From assembly GCA_937965895.1 (NCBI GenBank), contig CALCKS010000086.1, positions 1 to 24,018 of the forward strand: a stretch of DNA of 24,018 bases. The letters are read 5' to 3'. The translations under genes and the position numbers were made by a program. This DNA comes from an uncultured Campylobacter sp. (GTDB lineage: Bacteria > Campylobacterota > Campylobacteria > Campylobacterales > Campylobacteraceae). The notes below the pieces were generated by a model. It saw nothing but the letters and a program-made list of their open reading frames with translations. It did not search any database and was not told where the DNA came from. Shown one piece after another: positions 14,126 to 22,428 of this stretch (positions within the stretch are counted from its first letter, which is position 1; each line of letters opens with the position of its first letter).

Positions 14126-16660
14126 ATGGTAGTCAGTAAAATCTACGAAATCAACTCTTGCGACGATATGGAGCTGGGCGTTAAACGCTCTACGAAATTA
14201 AACTTCAAACTGTGCTACGATGACGATAAGCCGGTTAACGCCATAGTTTTTATAGTGCCTGGATGCGGCGGCGACGTCGATAAAGCATATAGAGACTATC
14301 TAGCCGAATTTACCGCCAGAGAATTTAACGTAGCCGTGATCAATGTAGATTATCACCATATCTACAACAGATTAGTTACGGGCGCTAGATACTATATGGA
14401 CGAATTTGATCAAGAAATTTTAAGAGAAAAATGCCGAGAAATAAACCTGCAACTAGGCGGCAATCTGAGCTCGCTAAAAAATTTCGATAAGCTAAACGGC
14501 GTCTTGTCTGCGGTTAGTAACTATATAGACAACAATAAAAATAGCGGAGCATTTCCAAAAGATTTTGTTTTAAATTTATCCCTTACGATTGATCCGGCAA
14601 AAGACGAATACCAAAATTTCGGCATTATGCAGGCGCAGGATTTGATAAACGCCCTACTTTTTATAAAGGCAAATGCGCCGTTTAAAGCGATTAAAAATTT
14701 AAACGAACTACCAGTCGTCATGATCGGCAGCTCGCACGGAGGCTACCTATCGCATATGGCCGCCAAGATTGCTCCGTGGCTCATAGACGGCGTCATCGAT
14801 AACAGCAGTTATGCCAAATATCCGCTAAGGATCGTGGGATTTGGTAAAGAGCTTGACTATATGAATCACTGCTGCTCATCAAACGATATGCTTTTTAAAC
14901 ATATAAATTTTTTCATCTCCGACAAGACGCTTTGGACCTTAAAAGATGGCTCCGATAAGAGATTTATGCCAGCACACGAAAAGATACGTTATATTTTAAA
15001 TTTAGACCATGTAAAAACCCAAAGCAAATATCCAAAGCCGATTTATCTAAGCTATCACTATGCCGGAGACGACATCGCTCCTATCGCTGATAAATCAGAA
15101 CTTTATAACGAATTTAACGCATGCGGCATAGACGCGACATTAAAAATAATAAAAGACGAAAGCGAGCTTGACGGTAAATTTATCAAATCGCTAACTCACG
15201 GCTTTGACATGTCTATAAAAACGCTGATCTCAAAAGAACTCCCGCCGATGTTAGCCAAGATCGCAACTCGCCCTAAACAACCTTGCGAGGATAAAAGCAT
15301 AACCTATATCTCGGAAAATTTAGAGTATAAATTTTTTGAATCTAACGATAAAATCAATCTACAAGTTTCAAAAATATGGCAAAACGGCACGATAGTTAAA
15401 AAAACATATAAAATCCACTCTTGCGACGATACAGAGCTTGATATAAAGCGAGAAAGCCTGCTAGAGTTTAACCTTTGCTTTGATACCAAAAAGCCGGTCT
15501 CGTCAATAGTTTTTATAATCCCTGGCTACGGAGGAGACGCGGACAGCAACTACCGCGAGCACTTAGCACAGTTTGTCGCGAGCGAATTTAGCGCAGCTGT
15601 AGTAGGCGTAAACTACCACTGTATCGGCGATAGACCGCAAACAGGAGCGACGATATTTTTTGACGATTTAGATAGATCGATATTAAAAAAAGAATGCGCC
15701 AGGTGCGGCATAGAGCTCCCGGAAAATTTAAGCGTAATCGATACGCAAACACTACTTGATATCGACAATCTAATGGACGCAAGAAAACGCGATAAGACAG
15801 CACCTCAAGACTTGTCTCTTAAACTATCTATTTCCCTTCAACCGACTAAAAACGAATATCAAAATTTCGGCATTATGCAGGCGCAGGATTTGATCAATGC
15901 GCTACTTTTCGTAAAAGCCAACGCTCCTTTTGAGTGCACAACCGACATAAACGACCTACCAGTCGTCATGATCGGCAGCTCGCACGGAGGCTATCTATCG
16001 CATATGGCCGCCAAAATCGCCCCATGGCTCATAGACGGCGTCATAGATAATAGTAGCTACGCGCTAGCGCACTGGCCTTTTATCGGCTTTGGTAAAGAAA
16101 GAGACTATACAAAATACTATAGCGGGCGCTCTAAAGAATATTTTCATAATATAGAGCTTTATTTTTCAGATAAAACTTTTTGGACTCTAGACAAAACCTC
16201 ACCTGCTTATTTTTCTAAATCACGCGAATACATACGAGAAATTCTAATGCCGCAACACCTCAAAGTCCAAAGCGGCTATAAAAAGCAAATTTACACGAGT
16301 TACCATTACGCTTATGACGATTTTTACGCTCCGGCTAGCGAAAAACAACGACTCTACGACGAACTGAAAAATTTAGGCTACGACGCTACTCTAAATATAA
16401 TAGAAAATGAAAGTCAGCTTGACGGTAAATTTATCAAAACGCTAACGCACGGTTTAGATATGTCGATAAAAACGCTAATCTCAAAAGAGCTTCCGCCGAT
16501 GCTGGCTAAAATCACAGCTCGACCGAAACAGCCTTGCGAGGATAGAAGCATAAGTTACGTTTCAGACGATTTAGAATATAAATTTTTTGAAGCGAACGAC
16601 AAGATAAATTTAGAGATAAAAGAACAAAATCTACCGCAGCAAAATCATGATAATAAATAA
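14126..16660 (+). CDS. Two DUF2920 alpha/beta-hydrolase-like domains fused in one protein
   Basis: This 844-residue protein is two full DUF2920 (PF11144-type) units head to tail: residues about 1-413 and about 422-838. Each begins with '(T/I)Y.I.SCDD.EL..KR', has 'NEYQNFGIMQAQDLINALLF' or its near copy, then the nucleophile-elbow-like 'VVMIGSSHGGYLSHMAAKIA' (S203 and S619), and ends with 'LTHG.DMSIKTLISKELPP' (H358 in unit 1). GSSHG fits GxSxG of serine hydrolases; the acid residue is unclear. Known members are C. jejuni Cj1305c/Cj1306c/Cj1310c in the flagellin glycosylation region (recalled); none has a settled function to my knowledge. Single-unit proteins of about 400 residues are usual, so the fusion is odd. 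No signal peptide is seen. A GGAAGG site precedes the ATG. A third unit follows, overlapping by 14 bp. Confidence 0.85.
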   Translation: MVVSKIYEINSCDDMELGVKRSTKLNFKLCYDDDKPVNAIVFIVPGCGGDVDKAYRDYLAEFTAREFNVAVINVDYHHIYNRLVTGARYYMDEFDQEILREKCREINLQLGGNLSSLKNFDKLNGVLSAVSNYIDNNKNSGAFPKDFVLNLSLTIDPAKDEYQNFGIMQAQDLINALLFIKANAPFKAIKNLNELPVVMIGSSHGGYLSHMAAKIAPWLIDGVIDNSSYAKYPLRIVGFGKELDYMNHCCSSNDMLFKHINFFISDKTLWTLKDGSDKRFMPAHEKIRYILNLDHVKTQSKYPKPIYLSYHYAGDDIAPIADKSELYNEFNACGIDATLKIIKDESELDGKFIKSLTHGFDMSIKTLISKELPPMLAKIATRPKQPCEDKSITYISENLEYKFFESNDKINLQVSKIWQNGTIVKKTYKIHSCDDTELDIKRESLLEFNLCFDTKKPVSSIVFIIPGYGGDADSNYREHLAQFVASEFSAAVVGVNYHCIGDRPQTGATIFFDDLDRSILKKECARCGIELPENLSVIDTQTLLDIDNLMDARKRDKTAPQDLSLKLSISLQPTKNEYQNFGIMQAQDLINALLFVKANAPFECTTDINDLPVVMIGSSHGGYLSHMAAKIAPWLIDGVIDNSSYALAHWPFIGFGKERDYTKYYSGRSKEYFHNIELYFSDKTFWTLDKTSPAYFSKSREYIREILMPQHLKVQSGYKKQIYTSYHYAYDDFYAPASEKQRLYDELKNLGYDATLNIIENESQLDGKFIKTLTHGLDMSIKTLISKELPPMLAKITARPKQPCEDRSISYVSDDLEYKFFEANDKINLEIKEQNLPQQNHDNK

Positions 16661-17879
16661 AACATACGAGATCCCATCCTGCGACGATGTAGAGCTTGGC
16701 ATAAAGCGAGATTCGCTACTTGAGTTTAAGCTCTGCTACGACGACGAAAAGCCGGCTAGAGCCCTAGTTTTCGTAGTGCCTGGACTTGGCGGAGATGTGA
16801 ACGAAAACTATAGAGAGCACTTAGCGCAGTTCGTAGCGAGCGAATTTAGCGTAGCGGTAGCGAGTCCTAACTACCACTGCATCGGCAACAGACCGCAAAC
16901 GGGGGCAACCTATTTTTTAAACGATTTAGACAAAATCATCCTTAAAAACAAATGCTCACAAATCGGTATAGAAATCCCAAACGATACTAGTTACGGCGAA
17001 CTCTCAGTGCTAGATGCCTATCTAGGCAAGGTAAAAGCAAGCGGCGGTTTGCCGAGTGATTTTAAACTAGAAATATCCGTAACGCTGCAGCCGACCAAAA
17101 ACGAGTATCAAAATTTCGGAGTTATGCAGGCTCAAGACGTGATAAATGCTGCGCTTTTTATCAAGGCAAATCCGCCGTTTAAAGCCGCGACCGATATAGA
17201 CAAGCTGCCCGTAGTCCTAGTCGGTAGTTCGCACGGCGCATACATAAACGCCTTAGCAGCTAAATTTGCTCCGTGGCTCGTGGATGGCCTCATCGACAAC
17301 AGCAGCTACGCGAAGCTAAACTGGGAGCTCATAGGCCTAGGCAAGGAGATAGATTATCTCAAATTTCGCGAATACTCGACAGATATATATTTTAAAAATA
17401 TCAAAATTTACGTCTTTACCAAAACGATGTGGACGCTACTGGATAAATCCTCGCCTCGATATTTCTCGCAGGCGCGCGAAGATATACGAAACGCCCTAGA
17501 CGCCGCGCATCTAAAAATCCAAAGCGAGTATCCAAAGCCTATCTATGTCGGCTATCACTGCGCCATAAACGACCACTGCGCATCGCCCGAGGAAAAAGCA
17601 CAGCTCTACGAGGAACTGCAAAAACTCGGCTTTGACGCGACTTTACACATGATAAAAGACGAGAGCGAGCTTGACGGCAGATTTCTCAAAAAGCTAACGC
17701 ACGGCCTGGATATGTCCATCAAGCTTTTGATCACTAAGGAGCTGCCGCCGATGCTAGAAAAGATAGCGTCCCGCGAGAAGCAAATTTGCGAGAATAAAAG
17801 CATAAGCTATATTTCAGACGATTTGGAATACAAATTTTTCGAGGCGAACGGTAAGATAAATTTGGAGATAAAAAGATGA
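16647..17879 (+). CDS. DUF2920 alpha/beta-hydrolase-like protein, third tandem copy
   Basis: This 410-residue single-unit DUF2920 protein resembles both units of the upstream gene. It has 'SCDDVELGIKR' (11-21), 'NYHCIGNRPQTGATYF' (75-90), 'PTKNEYQNFGVMQAQD' (149-164), the elbow 'VLVGSSHGAY' with S195, and 'KKLTHGLDMSIKLLI'. Its N-terminal quarter is closest to unit 2, while its elbow region differs from units 1 and 2 (GAYINALAAKFAPW instead of GGYLSHMAAKIAPW). The ATG at 16647 overlaps the end of the fused gene by 14 bp in another frame, and no clear ribosome site precedes it, so coupled translation is likely. The function is unknown; the serine motif suggests a hydrolase acting in the cytoplasm. 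Confidence 0.85.
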   Translation: MIINKTYEIPSCDDVELGIKRDSLLEFKLCYDDEKPARALVFVVPGLGGDVNENYREHLAQFVASEFSVAVASPNYHCIGNRPQTGATYFLNDLDKIILKNKCSQIGIEIPNDTSYGELSVLDAYLGKVKASGGLPSDFKLEISVTLQPTKNEYQNFGVMQAQDVINAALFIKANPPFKAATDIDKLPVVLVGSSHGAYINALAAKFAPWLVDGLIDNSSYAKLNWELIGLGKEIDYLKFREYSTDIYFKNIKIYVFTKTMWTLLDKSSPRYFSQAREDIRNALDAAHLKIQSEYPKPIYVGYHCAINDHCASPEEKAQLYEELQKLGFDATLHMIKDESELDGRFLKKLTHGLDMSIKLLITKELPPMLEKIASREKQICENKSISYISDDLEYKFFEANGKINLEIKR

Positions 17880-18015
17880 TTTTATTTGTAAAATTTGCGT
17901 TTACTAGGGGCTAATTTGAGCGGCAAATTTGATAAAAGAAAATTTAAGAGGAAAAAGCCGCGCGACAACTAAAAGCAAATTTATATGCAAATTTGATAAA
18001 AAGCTCAAGCCAAAT

Positions 18016-18813
18016 TTACTCCAAACTAAAAAACCGCCTCATCTTGCGCTTCCAGTCATCTTTTGGTATTTCCGTATCGTTTGGATCGTCGCTCCAAACC
18101 TCGTGTTTGTCCTCGAAAAATATCGCGGTCCTTTGAGCTTGCGGCATAAATTTCGTCTTATCCTCCACGGGGATTTTGTTTGCCCGAAAATACCGCAACA
18201 ACTCAAAATAATCATCCCTGCTATAGCAATTTACCAAAAAATAATTTCTATTTTTCATCCTGATGACGAAATTTTTACGCAGTAGCCATAGCGGTTCGCC
18301 GGATTTTTTGAGTTTATAGATTTTAAACGGCAGCGCAAATATCAGATAAACTAAAAGATATCTTATAAAGTCTCTCGTTTTGTTAAAATGCACGCCGATA
18401 GAGGACTTTTTATAGAGCTGATACGGGGTAAAAAAGTGAAATCTGCCGTATCTGCTATCAAGCTCGCTGATAACGCAAAAATAGACCTTTTCTACATCTT
18501 TTACGAGGGCGATTTTCTCCTCGCTCTCTACTTTGTTTACGTAGACATACTCTATATGATAAATTTGCTCGCTAGAAAATCTAAAAAAGCTCGGTTTTTG
18601 TTTAAAAACTCGCGGCGCGAAAACGTATATATTGTATAGGAAGTATAATAAAACAGATCCGGGCAAGGCAATAAGATAAATACGATATAAAAGCCCATAG
18701 TCGCTAAAAGCAAATACAAAAACGAGAATCGAGTAAAGCATAATAGGCCAACCAGCTAAAAACAGCGCGCCGTAGTCGTTTATGATTATCGGATTTTCGT
18801 CGTAGTTTCTCAA
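18016..18813 (-). CDS. Unrecognised membrane protein
   Basis: This 265-residue protein is not a family I recognise. It shows three hydrophobic segments, about residues 15-36, 40-65 and 148-166, and soluble parts rich in Tyr, Phe and Lys, including a C-terminal tail of about 100 residues. The TTG start at 18813 is supported by GGAG 5 bp upstream. It is codon-rich in A/T-ending codons and convergent with the DUF2920 gene, from which it is separated by 136 bp. A plus-strand frame at 17929-18285 overlaps its 3' part and is rejected as a shadow. A membrane location is the only property that can be inferred. Confidence 0.7.
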   Translation of the reverse strand: MRNYDENPIIINDYGALFLAGWPIMLYSILVFVFAFSDYGLLYRIYLIALPGSVLLYFLYNIYVFAPRVFKQKPSFFRFSSEQIYHIEYVYVNKVESEEKIALVKDVEKVYFCVISELDSRYGRFHFFTPYQLYKKSSIGVHFNKTRDFIRYLLVYLIFALPFKIYKLKKSGEPLWLLRKNFVIRMKNRNYFLVNCYSRDDYFELLRYFRANKIPVEDKTKFMPQAQRTAIFFEDKHEVWSDDPNDTEIPKDDWKRKMRRFFSLE

Positions 18814-18842
18814 ATTTTCTCCAAATCTTGCTTCACGCAGTT

Positions 18843-19065
18843 AAATTTAAAATGTATAACAAAAGGCGGGCGCGAGCTAAATTTAACTCGGAAAATTTAA
18901 GATCGGCTCGCCGTAAAACCGAAGCAAATTTAAGCGACCGCCCTCAAGCCAAAGCCGCTTAAATTTAAGTAGAAAGCAAAATTTGACGCACCGCCGAAAA
19001 TTTAGTCGCGAGTTTAAATTTACACGAAACAAATCCAAATTCGAGCGGCGCGTCTAGTCAAATTT
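18843..19065. repeat. Cluster of nine AAATTT words
   Basis: AAATTT starts at 18843, 18879, 18893, 18926, 18961, 18979, 18998, 19016 and 19060, about one per 25 bp, in the gene-free stretch between serC and the membrane protein gene. Three steps in a row are 18-19 bp. The word is frequent throughout the window, so the cluster may be compositional. Confidence 0.5.
18926..18966. repeat. 11-bp inverted repeat in the serC 3' spacer
   Basis: AAATTTAAGCG (18926-18936) and CGCTTAAATTT (18956-18966) are exact reverse complements around 19 nt. It lies 98 bp past the serC stop (minus strand) and 113 bp upstream of the membrane protein start. It could be a weak terminator or an operator; nothing decides between them. 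Confidence 0.4.
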
Positions 19066-20140
19066 ACCCGTTTTTTCTAGCAAATTCTTTCATAAACTCA
19101 GCCAAAGTCCGCACGTTTTCGATACTCACGGCATTATAGATAGAGGCCCTGATACCGCCTACGTGACGGTGTCCTTTTAGGCCCAGCATGCCCGCGTTTT
19201 CGGACTCGGAGATAAAGGCCGCCTCTAGCTCGCGGTTTGCGATGGTAAAGCTAACGTTCATCAGCGAGCGGCTATCTTTTTGCGCGTGACCCTTGTAAAA
19301 GCCGCCAGAACCGTCGATCGCGCCGTAAAGCAGTGCCGCCTTTTGCTCGTTGATCCGGTTTACGCCCGCTAAACCGCCCTGCTCTTGCACCCAGCCCAGC
19401 GTCAAATTTAGTAGATATATGCCAAAGGTCGGCGGCGTGTTATATAGCGATGCGGCACTAGCATGCGTGTCGTAGCGAAGCATCGTCGGAGTGTGGTCCA
19501 TGCAGGCTCGCTCCAGCAGGTCTTTGCGGATGATGACGACGGTTACGCCGCTTGGGCCGGCATTTTTCTGCGCGCCGCCGTATAGCAGCCCCACGTCCGT
19601 GAAATCAACCGGCCGCGAGAAAAAATCGCTCGACGCGTCAACCACTAGCGGAGCTTTGGAGTGAGGTAGCGCGCGGTACTGCGTGCCGTAGATGGTGTTA
19701 TTCGTGCAGACGTAGCCGTATGCGGCGTCGCCGTCAAATTTAACCTCGGGGATACGGTCGTAGGAGGTTTCCTTGCTACTAGCGACTACTTCATAGGATA
19801 CACCGACGTTTGCGGCCTCTTTGATCGCCTTGCTCGTCCAGACGCCAGTGTCTGCATACTGCGCGACGCCTTTGGCGGCTAAATTTAGCGGTATCATCGC
19901 AAACTGCAAATGCGCGCCGCCTTGCAAAAATAGCACGTCATACTCTTCGCCGATGCCGTATAGCTCGCGCGCCTTTGACATTGCGCCGTAGTGCACCTCT
20001 TCAAAAATCTTGCTTCGGTGGCTGATTTCCATTATCGAAAAGCCCCTACCTTGATAGTCGGTGAGCTCGTTTTGCGCGCGCTCAAGCACGCTAAGAGGCA
20101 ACGCCGAAGGGCCCGCGCTAAAATTTAGCTTTCTATTCAT
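19064..20140 (-). CDS. serC: Phosphoserine aminotransferase
   Basis: This 358-residue PLP enzyme opens with 'LNFSAGPSALP' and has 'HRSKIFEEV', 'LFLQGGAHLQF', 'NNTIYGTQY', 'VVDASSDFFSRP' and the PLP lysine K192 in 'YGGAQKNAGPSG', all typical of SerC. The C-terminus has 'GLKGHRHVGGIRASIYNA'. It converts 3-phosphohydroxypyruvate and glutamate to phosphoserine in serine synthesis and can also serve pyridoxal phosphate synthesis. A TTG 15 bp further upstream (20155) is open, but AGGAG lies at 20146-20150, 5 bp before the ATG at 20140 and inside the longer form, so the ATG is chosen. It stands alone on this strand. Confidence 0.96.
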   Translation of the reverse strand: MNRKLNFSAGPSALPLSVLERAQNELTDYQGRGFSIMEISHRSKIFEEVHYGAMSKARELYGIGEEYDVLFLQGGAHLQFAMIPLNLAAKGVAQYADTGVWTSKAIKEAANVGVSYEVVASSKETSYDRIPEVKFDGDAAYGYVCTNNTIYGTQYRALPHSKAPLVVDASSDFFSRPVDFTDVGLLYGGAQKNAGPSGVTVVIIRKDLLERACMDHTPTMLRYDTHASAASLYNTPPTFGIYLLNLTLGWVQEQGGLAGVNRINEQKAALLYGAIDGSGGFYKGHAQKDSRSLMNVSFTIANRELEAAFISESENAGMLGLKGHRHVGGIRASIYNAVSIENVRTLAEFMKEFARKNG

Positions 20141-20255
20141 CCAAACTCCTTTCAAATTTGATCTGATTTTAGCGTTATTTGCGTTAAAAAATCATTTCGC
20201 GTCGCAAGGTCGGCGGCAAAAGGACGCAAATTTTACACTTTAAGCTACCTTTTGA

Positions 20256-20261
20256 TACAAT
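20256..20261 (+). promoter_or_regulatory. Extended -10 box for the CYTH-CHAD / menG / xseA operon
   Basis: TGATACAAT (TG at 20253-20254) is a TG-N-TACAAT extended -10, 22 bp before the TTG start at 20284. The spacing leaves a short leader containing AAGGAG. Confidence 0.65.
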
Positions 20262-20283
20262 TTTTCATATTAAGGAGCGAAAT

Positions 20284-21702
20284 TTGATAGAGATCGAGCG
20301 TAAATTTATCCTGCGTGACGCCGCCGTCATAAACGAGCTAAAAGCCCGCGATATCGACGTTCAGCAAAAAGAGGTGACGCAAATTTACGTCAAAATCACT
20401 CCGCTTGAGGAGGTTAGATTTCGCGAGGCTTCGGGCGTTTTTACGGTCACGCAAAAATCGGGCGTCGGCCTAGCACGCGAGGAAAATGAGAACGAAACAG
20501 ATGCAAAAAGCTTTAAGAAAGCCCTAAAAAACGCGGTCGCCACTCCGATAAAAAAGACGAGATTTCTATTTCGGTTTGACAGCGCCGCCTGCAACGTCGA
20601 TATTTTTCATGGTGCTTTAGAGGGGCTTGTTACTTTAGAGGCCGAGTTTGCTAGCGAGCGCGAGGCGGAGGAGTTTAATCCGCCTGAGTTTATCGCCGCG
20701 CACATAGCTAGCGAGGTCACGGAGGATGAGCGCTATAAAAATAAAAATTTAGCGCTTTTTGGCTTGCCGCAGGGCAAATTTGACGCACAAAAGAGCATTG
20801 AAATTTTACAAAATAGCCCAGGGCTAGAGCTAAATTTACCAAGCTACATCGGCGCGATGGACGCGATGCGGATGGTGTTTTTTCAGATATTTACGATGCT
20901 TCGTAAATATCTAAGCAAATACGCAATCTCTGGCGATGCCGAGGCGCTACACCAAATCCGTATAAATCTGCGCAAAACGCGCTCGCTACTTAAAATTTTC
21001 ACTCCCGTTTTCGACCGGAAAACGGCTTGCTATTTTCTGCTAAATTTTAAAAAACTAGCCGAGCTAACCAACCAAAAGCGCGATATAGACGTATTTTGCG
21101 AGTTTTTGCAAAAACTAAAAGGCTTTGAGTCACTAGCTAGCGAGCTGGAAAATCTAAGCAAAACCCTAGCCAAAAGCGTTCAGGCTGAGCTGCAAAGCGA
21201 CGAAGCAAACGAAATTTTGCGCGACTGGGAGGTGTTTTTACGCGAGGGAAGCGACTTTTTTAAAGGCGAGCTAGGAGACGCGCCGATAAAAAAACTCGCC
21301 GCAAAATCCATGCGAGCTCAAATTTTACGCCTCAAAAAATCTCTCTCAAATTTGAGCGAAACCACCGAAAACACGCAGTTTCACAAGTGCCGCATCGAGA
21401 TAAAAAGACTAAGATATCTAAGCGAGATTTTCGGCGGCGGTTTTGATTTTGCTACAGCTAAAAAATGCTTTAAAAAGAGCAAAATTTTACAAGAAACCTT
21501 TGGCTCGCTGCAAGACGCCGACATCTGGCTAGGCCTACTAGCGCACGTAAAAAGCGGCGCCGAACAAAAGCGCATAGACAAACTCCAAGCTAAAATTTAC
21601 AAAAAAATCTACGAGCTGCGAAGCGAAATTTTGGACTCAAAGCCTAAAATTTTAAAAAGCCTCACAAAGCTTTCGCGCGGCTTAAAAATCTACTATATCT
21701 AA
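20284..21702 (+). CDS. CYTH-CHAD domain protein (inorganic triphosphatase / polyphosphate-binding)
   Basis: This 472-residue protein has an N-terminal CYTH domain (about 1-160) with the ExExK signature 'IEIERKF' (E3, E5, K7), 'EVRFRE' and 'VTLEAEF' strands, and a helical CHAD domain (about 190-470) with its repeated His motif: 'LHQIRINLRKTRSLLKIF' (H223) and 'FHKCRIEIKRLRYLSEIF' (H367), plus 'KRDIDVF'. CYTH enzymes hydrolyse triphosphates in a metal-dependent tunnel; CHAD domains bind polyphosphate. E. coli YgiF has the same order of domains. The start is TTG at 20284 with AAGGAG 6 bp upstream. The next gene begins 9 bp later, so they are cotranscribed. The natural substrate is not known. Confidence 0.87.
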   Translation: MIEIERKFILRDAAVINELKARDIDVQQKEVTQIYVKITPLEEVRFREASGVFTVTQKSGVGLAREENENETDAKSFKKALKNAVATPIKKTRFLFRFDSAACNVDIFHGALEGLVTLEAEFASEREAEEFNPPEFIAAHIASEVTEDERYKNKNLALFGLPQGKFDAQKSIEILQNSPGLELNLPSYIGAMDAMRMVFFQIFTMLRKYLSKYAISGDAEALHQIRINLRKTRSLLKIFTPVFDRKTACYFLLNFKKLAELTNQKRDIDVFCEFLQKLKGFESLASELENLSKTLAKSVQAELQSDEANEILRDWEVFLREGSDFFKGELGDAPIKKLAAKSMRAQILRLKKSLSNLSETTENTQFHKCRIEIKRLRYLSEIFGGGFDFATAKKCFKKSKILQETFGSLQDADIWLGLLAHVKSGAEQKRIDKLQAKIYKKIYELRSEILDSKPKILKSLTKLSRGLKIYYI

Positions 21703-21711
21703 AGAGAAAAA

Positions 21712-22428
21712 ATGGAAAAACAAGAAAAAATAGTTCAGATGTTTAACGACATTGCGCCGACCTACGACCTGGCAAACCGCGTGCTGAGCATGGGCGCGGA
21801 CGTGAGCTGGCGCAAGATCGCTTGCAAAACGGTTCTGTCAAATTTCAAAGACTCAAGCGTAAATATCGTCGACGTCGCATGCGGCACGGGCGATATGATG
21901 GGCTTTTGGCAAAAGACGGCGGGCGAGTTTAACGCAAAAATCGAAAATCTAATCGGCGTCGATCCCTCAAGCGGCATGCTCGCGGTCGCCAAACAAAAAT
22001 TTCCTGAGTTTAAATTTATCGAGGCGTTAGCGACGCAAACGACGCTTGATAGCGGCTCGATGGACGTGCTAAGCATCAGCTACGGCATCAGAAACGTAGT
22101 CGAGCGCGAGGCCGCGCTAAGAGAGTTTAACAGAGTGCTAAAAACGGGCGGATACGTCGTAGTGCTAGAGTTTACCAAGCGCAAGAAAAGCGGGATTTTA
22201 ACGGGCGCTCGCGACTTTTATCTAAGTAAAATTTTGCCTAAAATCGGCGGCTTTATCTCCAAAAATCAAGAAGCCTACGAGTACCTGCCAAGCTCGATCG
22301 AGGGCTTTTTAGACGCCAAAAGCTTTGCTGATGAGCTCGCTGCAGCAGGCTTTGAGATGCGCCTTTGCAAGAGCTTTTCGATGGATATCTCTACTCTTTT
22401 CATCGCGCAAAAGGCCCGTGAGTGCTAA
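21712..22428 (+). CDS. ubiE: Demethylmenaquinone methyltransferase (UbiE/MenG family)
   Basis: This 238-residue SAM-dependent methyltransferase has the UbiE signatures: 'FNDIAPTYDLANRVLSMGAD' (11-30), motif I 'VDVACGTGDM' (53-62), 'IGVDPSSGML', 'LSISYGIRNV' and 'LKTGGYVVVLEFTK'. It C-methylates demethylmenaquinone in quinone synthesis. Campylobacter respires with menaquinones, so a menaquinone role (MenG) is more likely than ubiquinone; that is family knowledge. It follows the CYTH-CHAD gene by 9 bp and overlaps xseA by 7 bp. Confidence 0.93.
   Translation: MEKQEKIVQMFNDIAPTYDLANRVLSMGADVSWRKIACKTVLSNFKDSSVNIVDVACGTGDMMGFWQKTAGEFNAKIENLIGVDPSSGMLAVAKQKFPEFKFIEALATQTTLDSGSMDVLSISYGIRNVVEREAALREFNRVLKTGGYVVVLEFTKRKKSGILTGARDFYLSKILPKIGGFISKNQEAYEYLPSSIEGFLDAKSFADELAAAGFEMRLCKSFSMDISTLFIAQKAREC

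Noticed and set aside
17929..18285. 118-residue plus-strand open frame
   Set aside because: Most of it lies antisense to the better-supported membrane protein gene, and it has no convincing start signal.
20141..20155. Longer SerC starting at TTG 20155
   Set aside because: The AGGAG ribosome site lies inside that extension and is ideally placed for the ATG at 20140.
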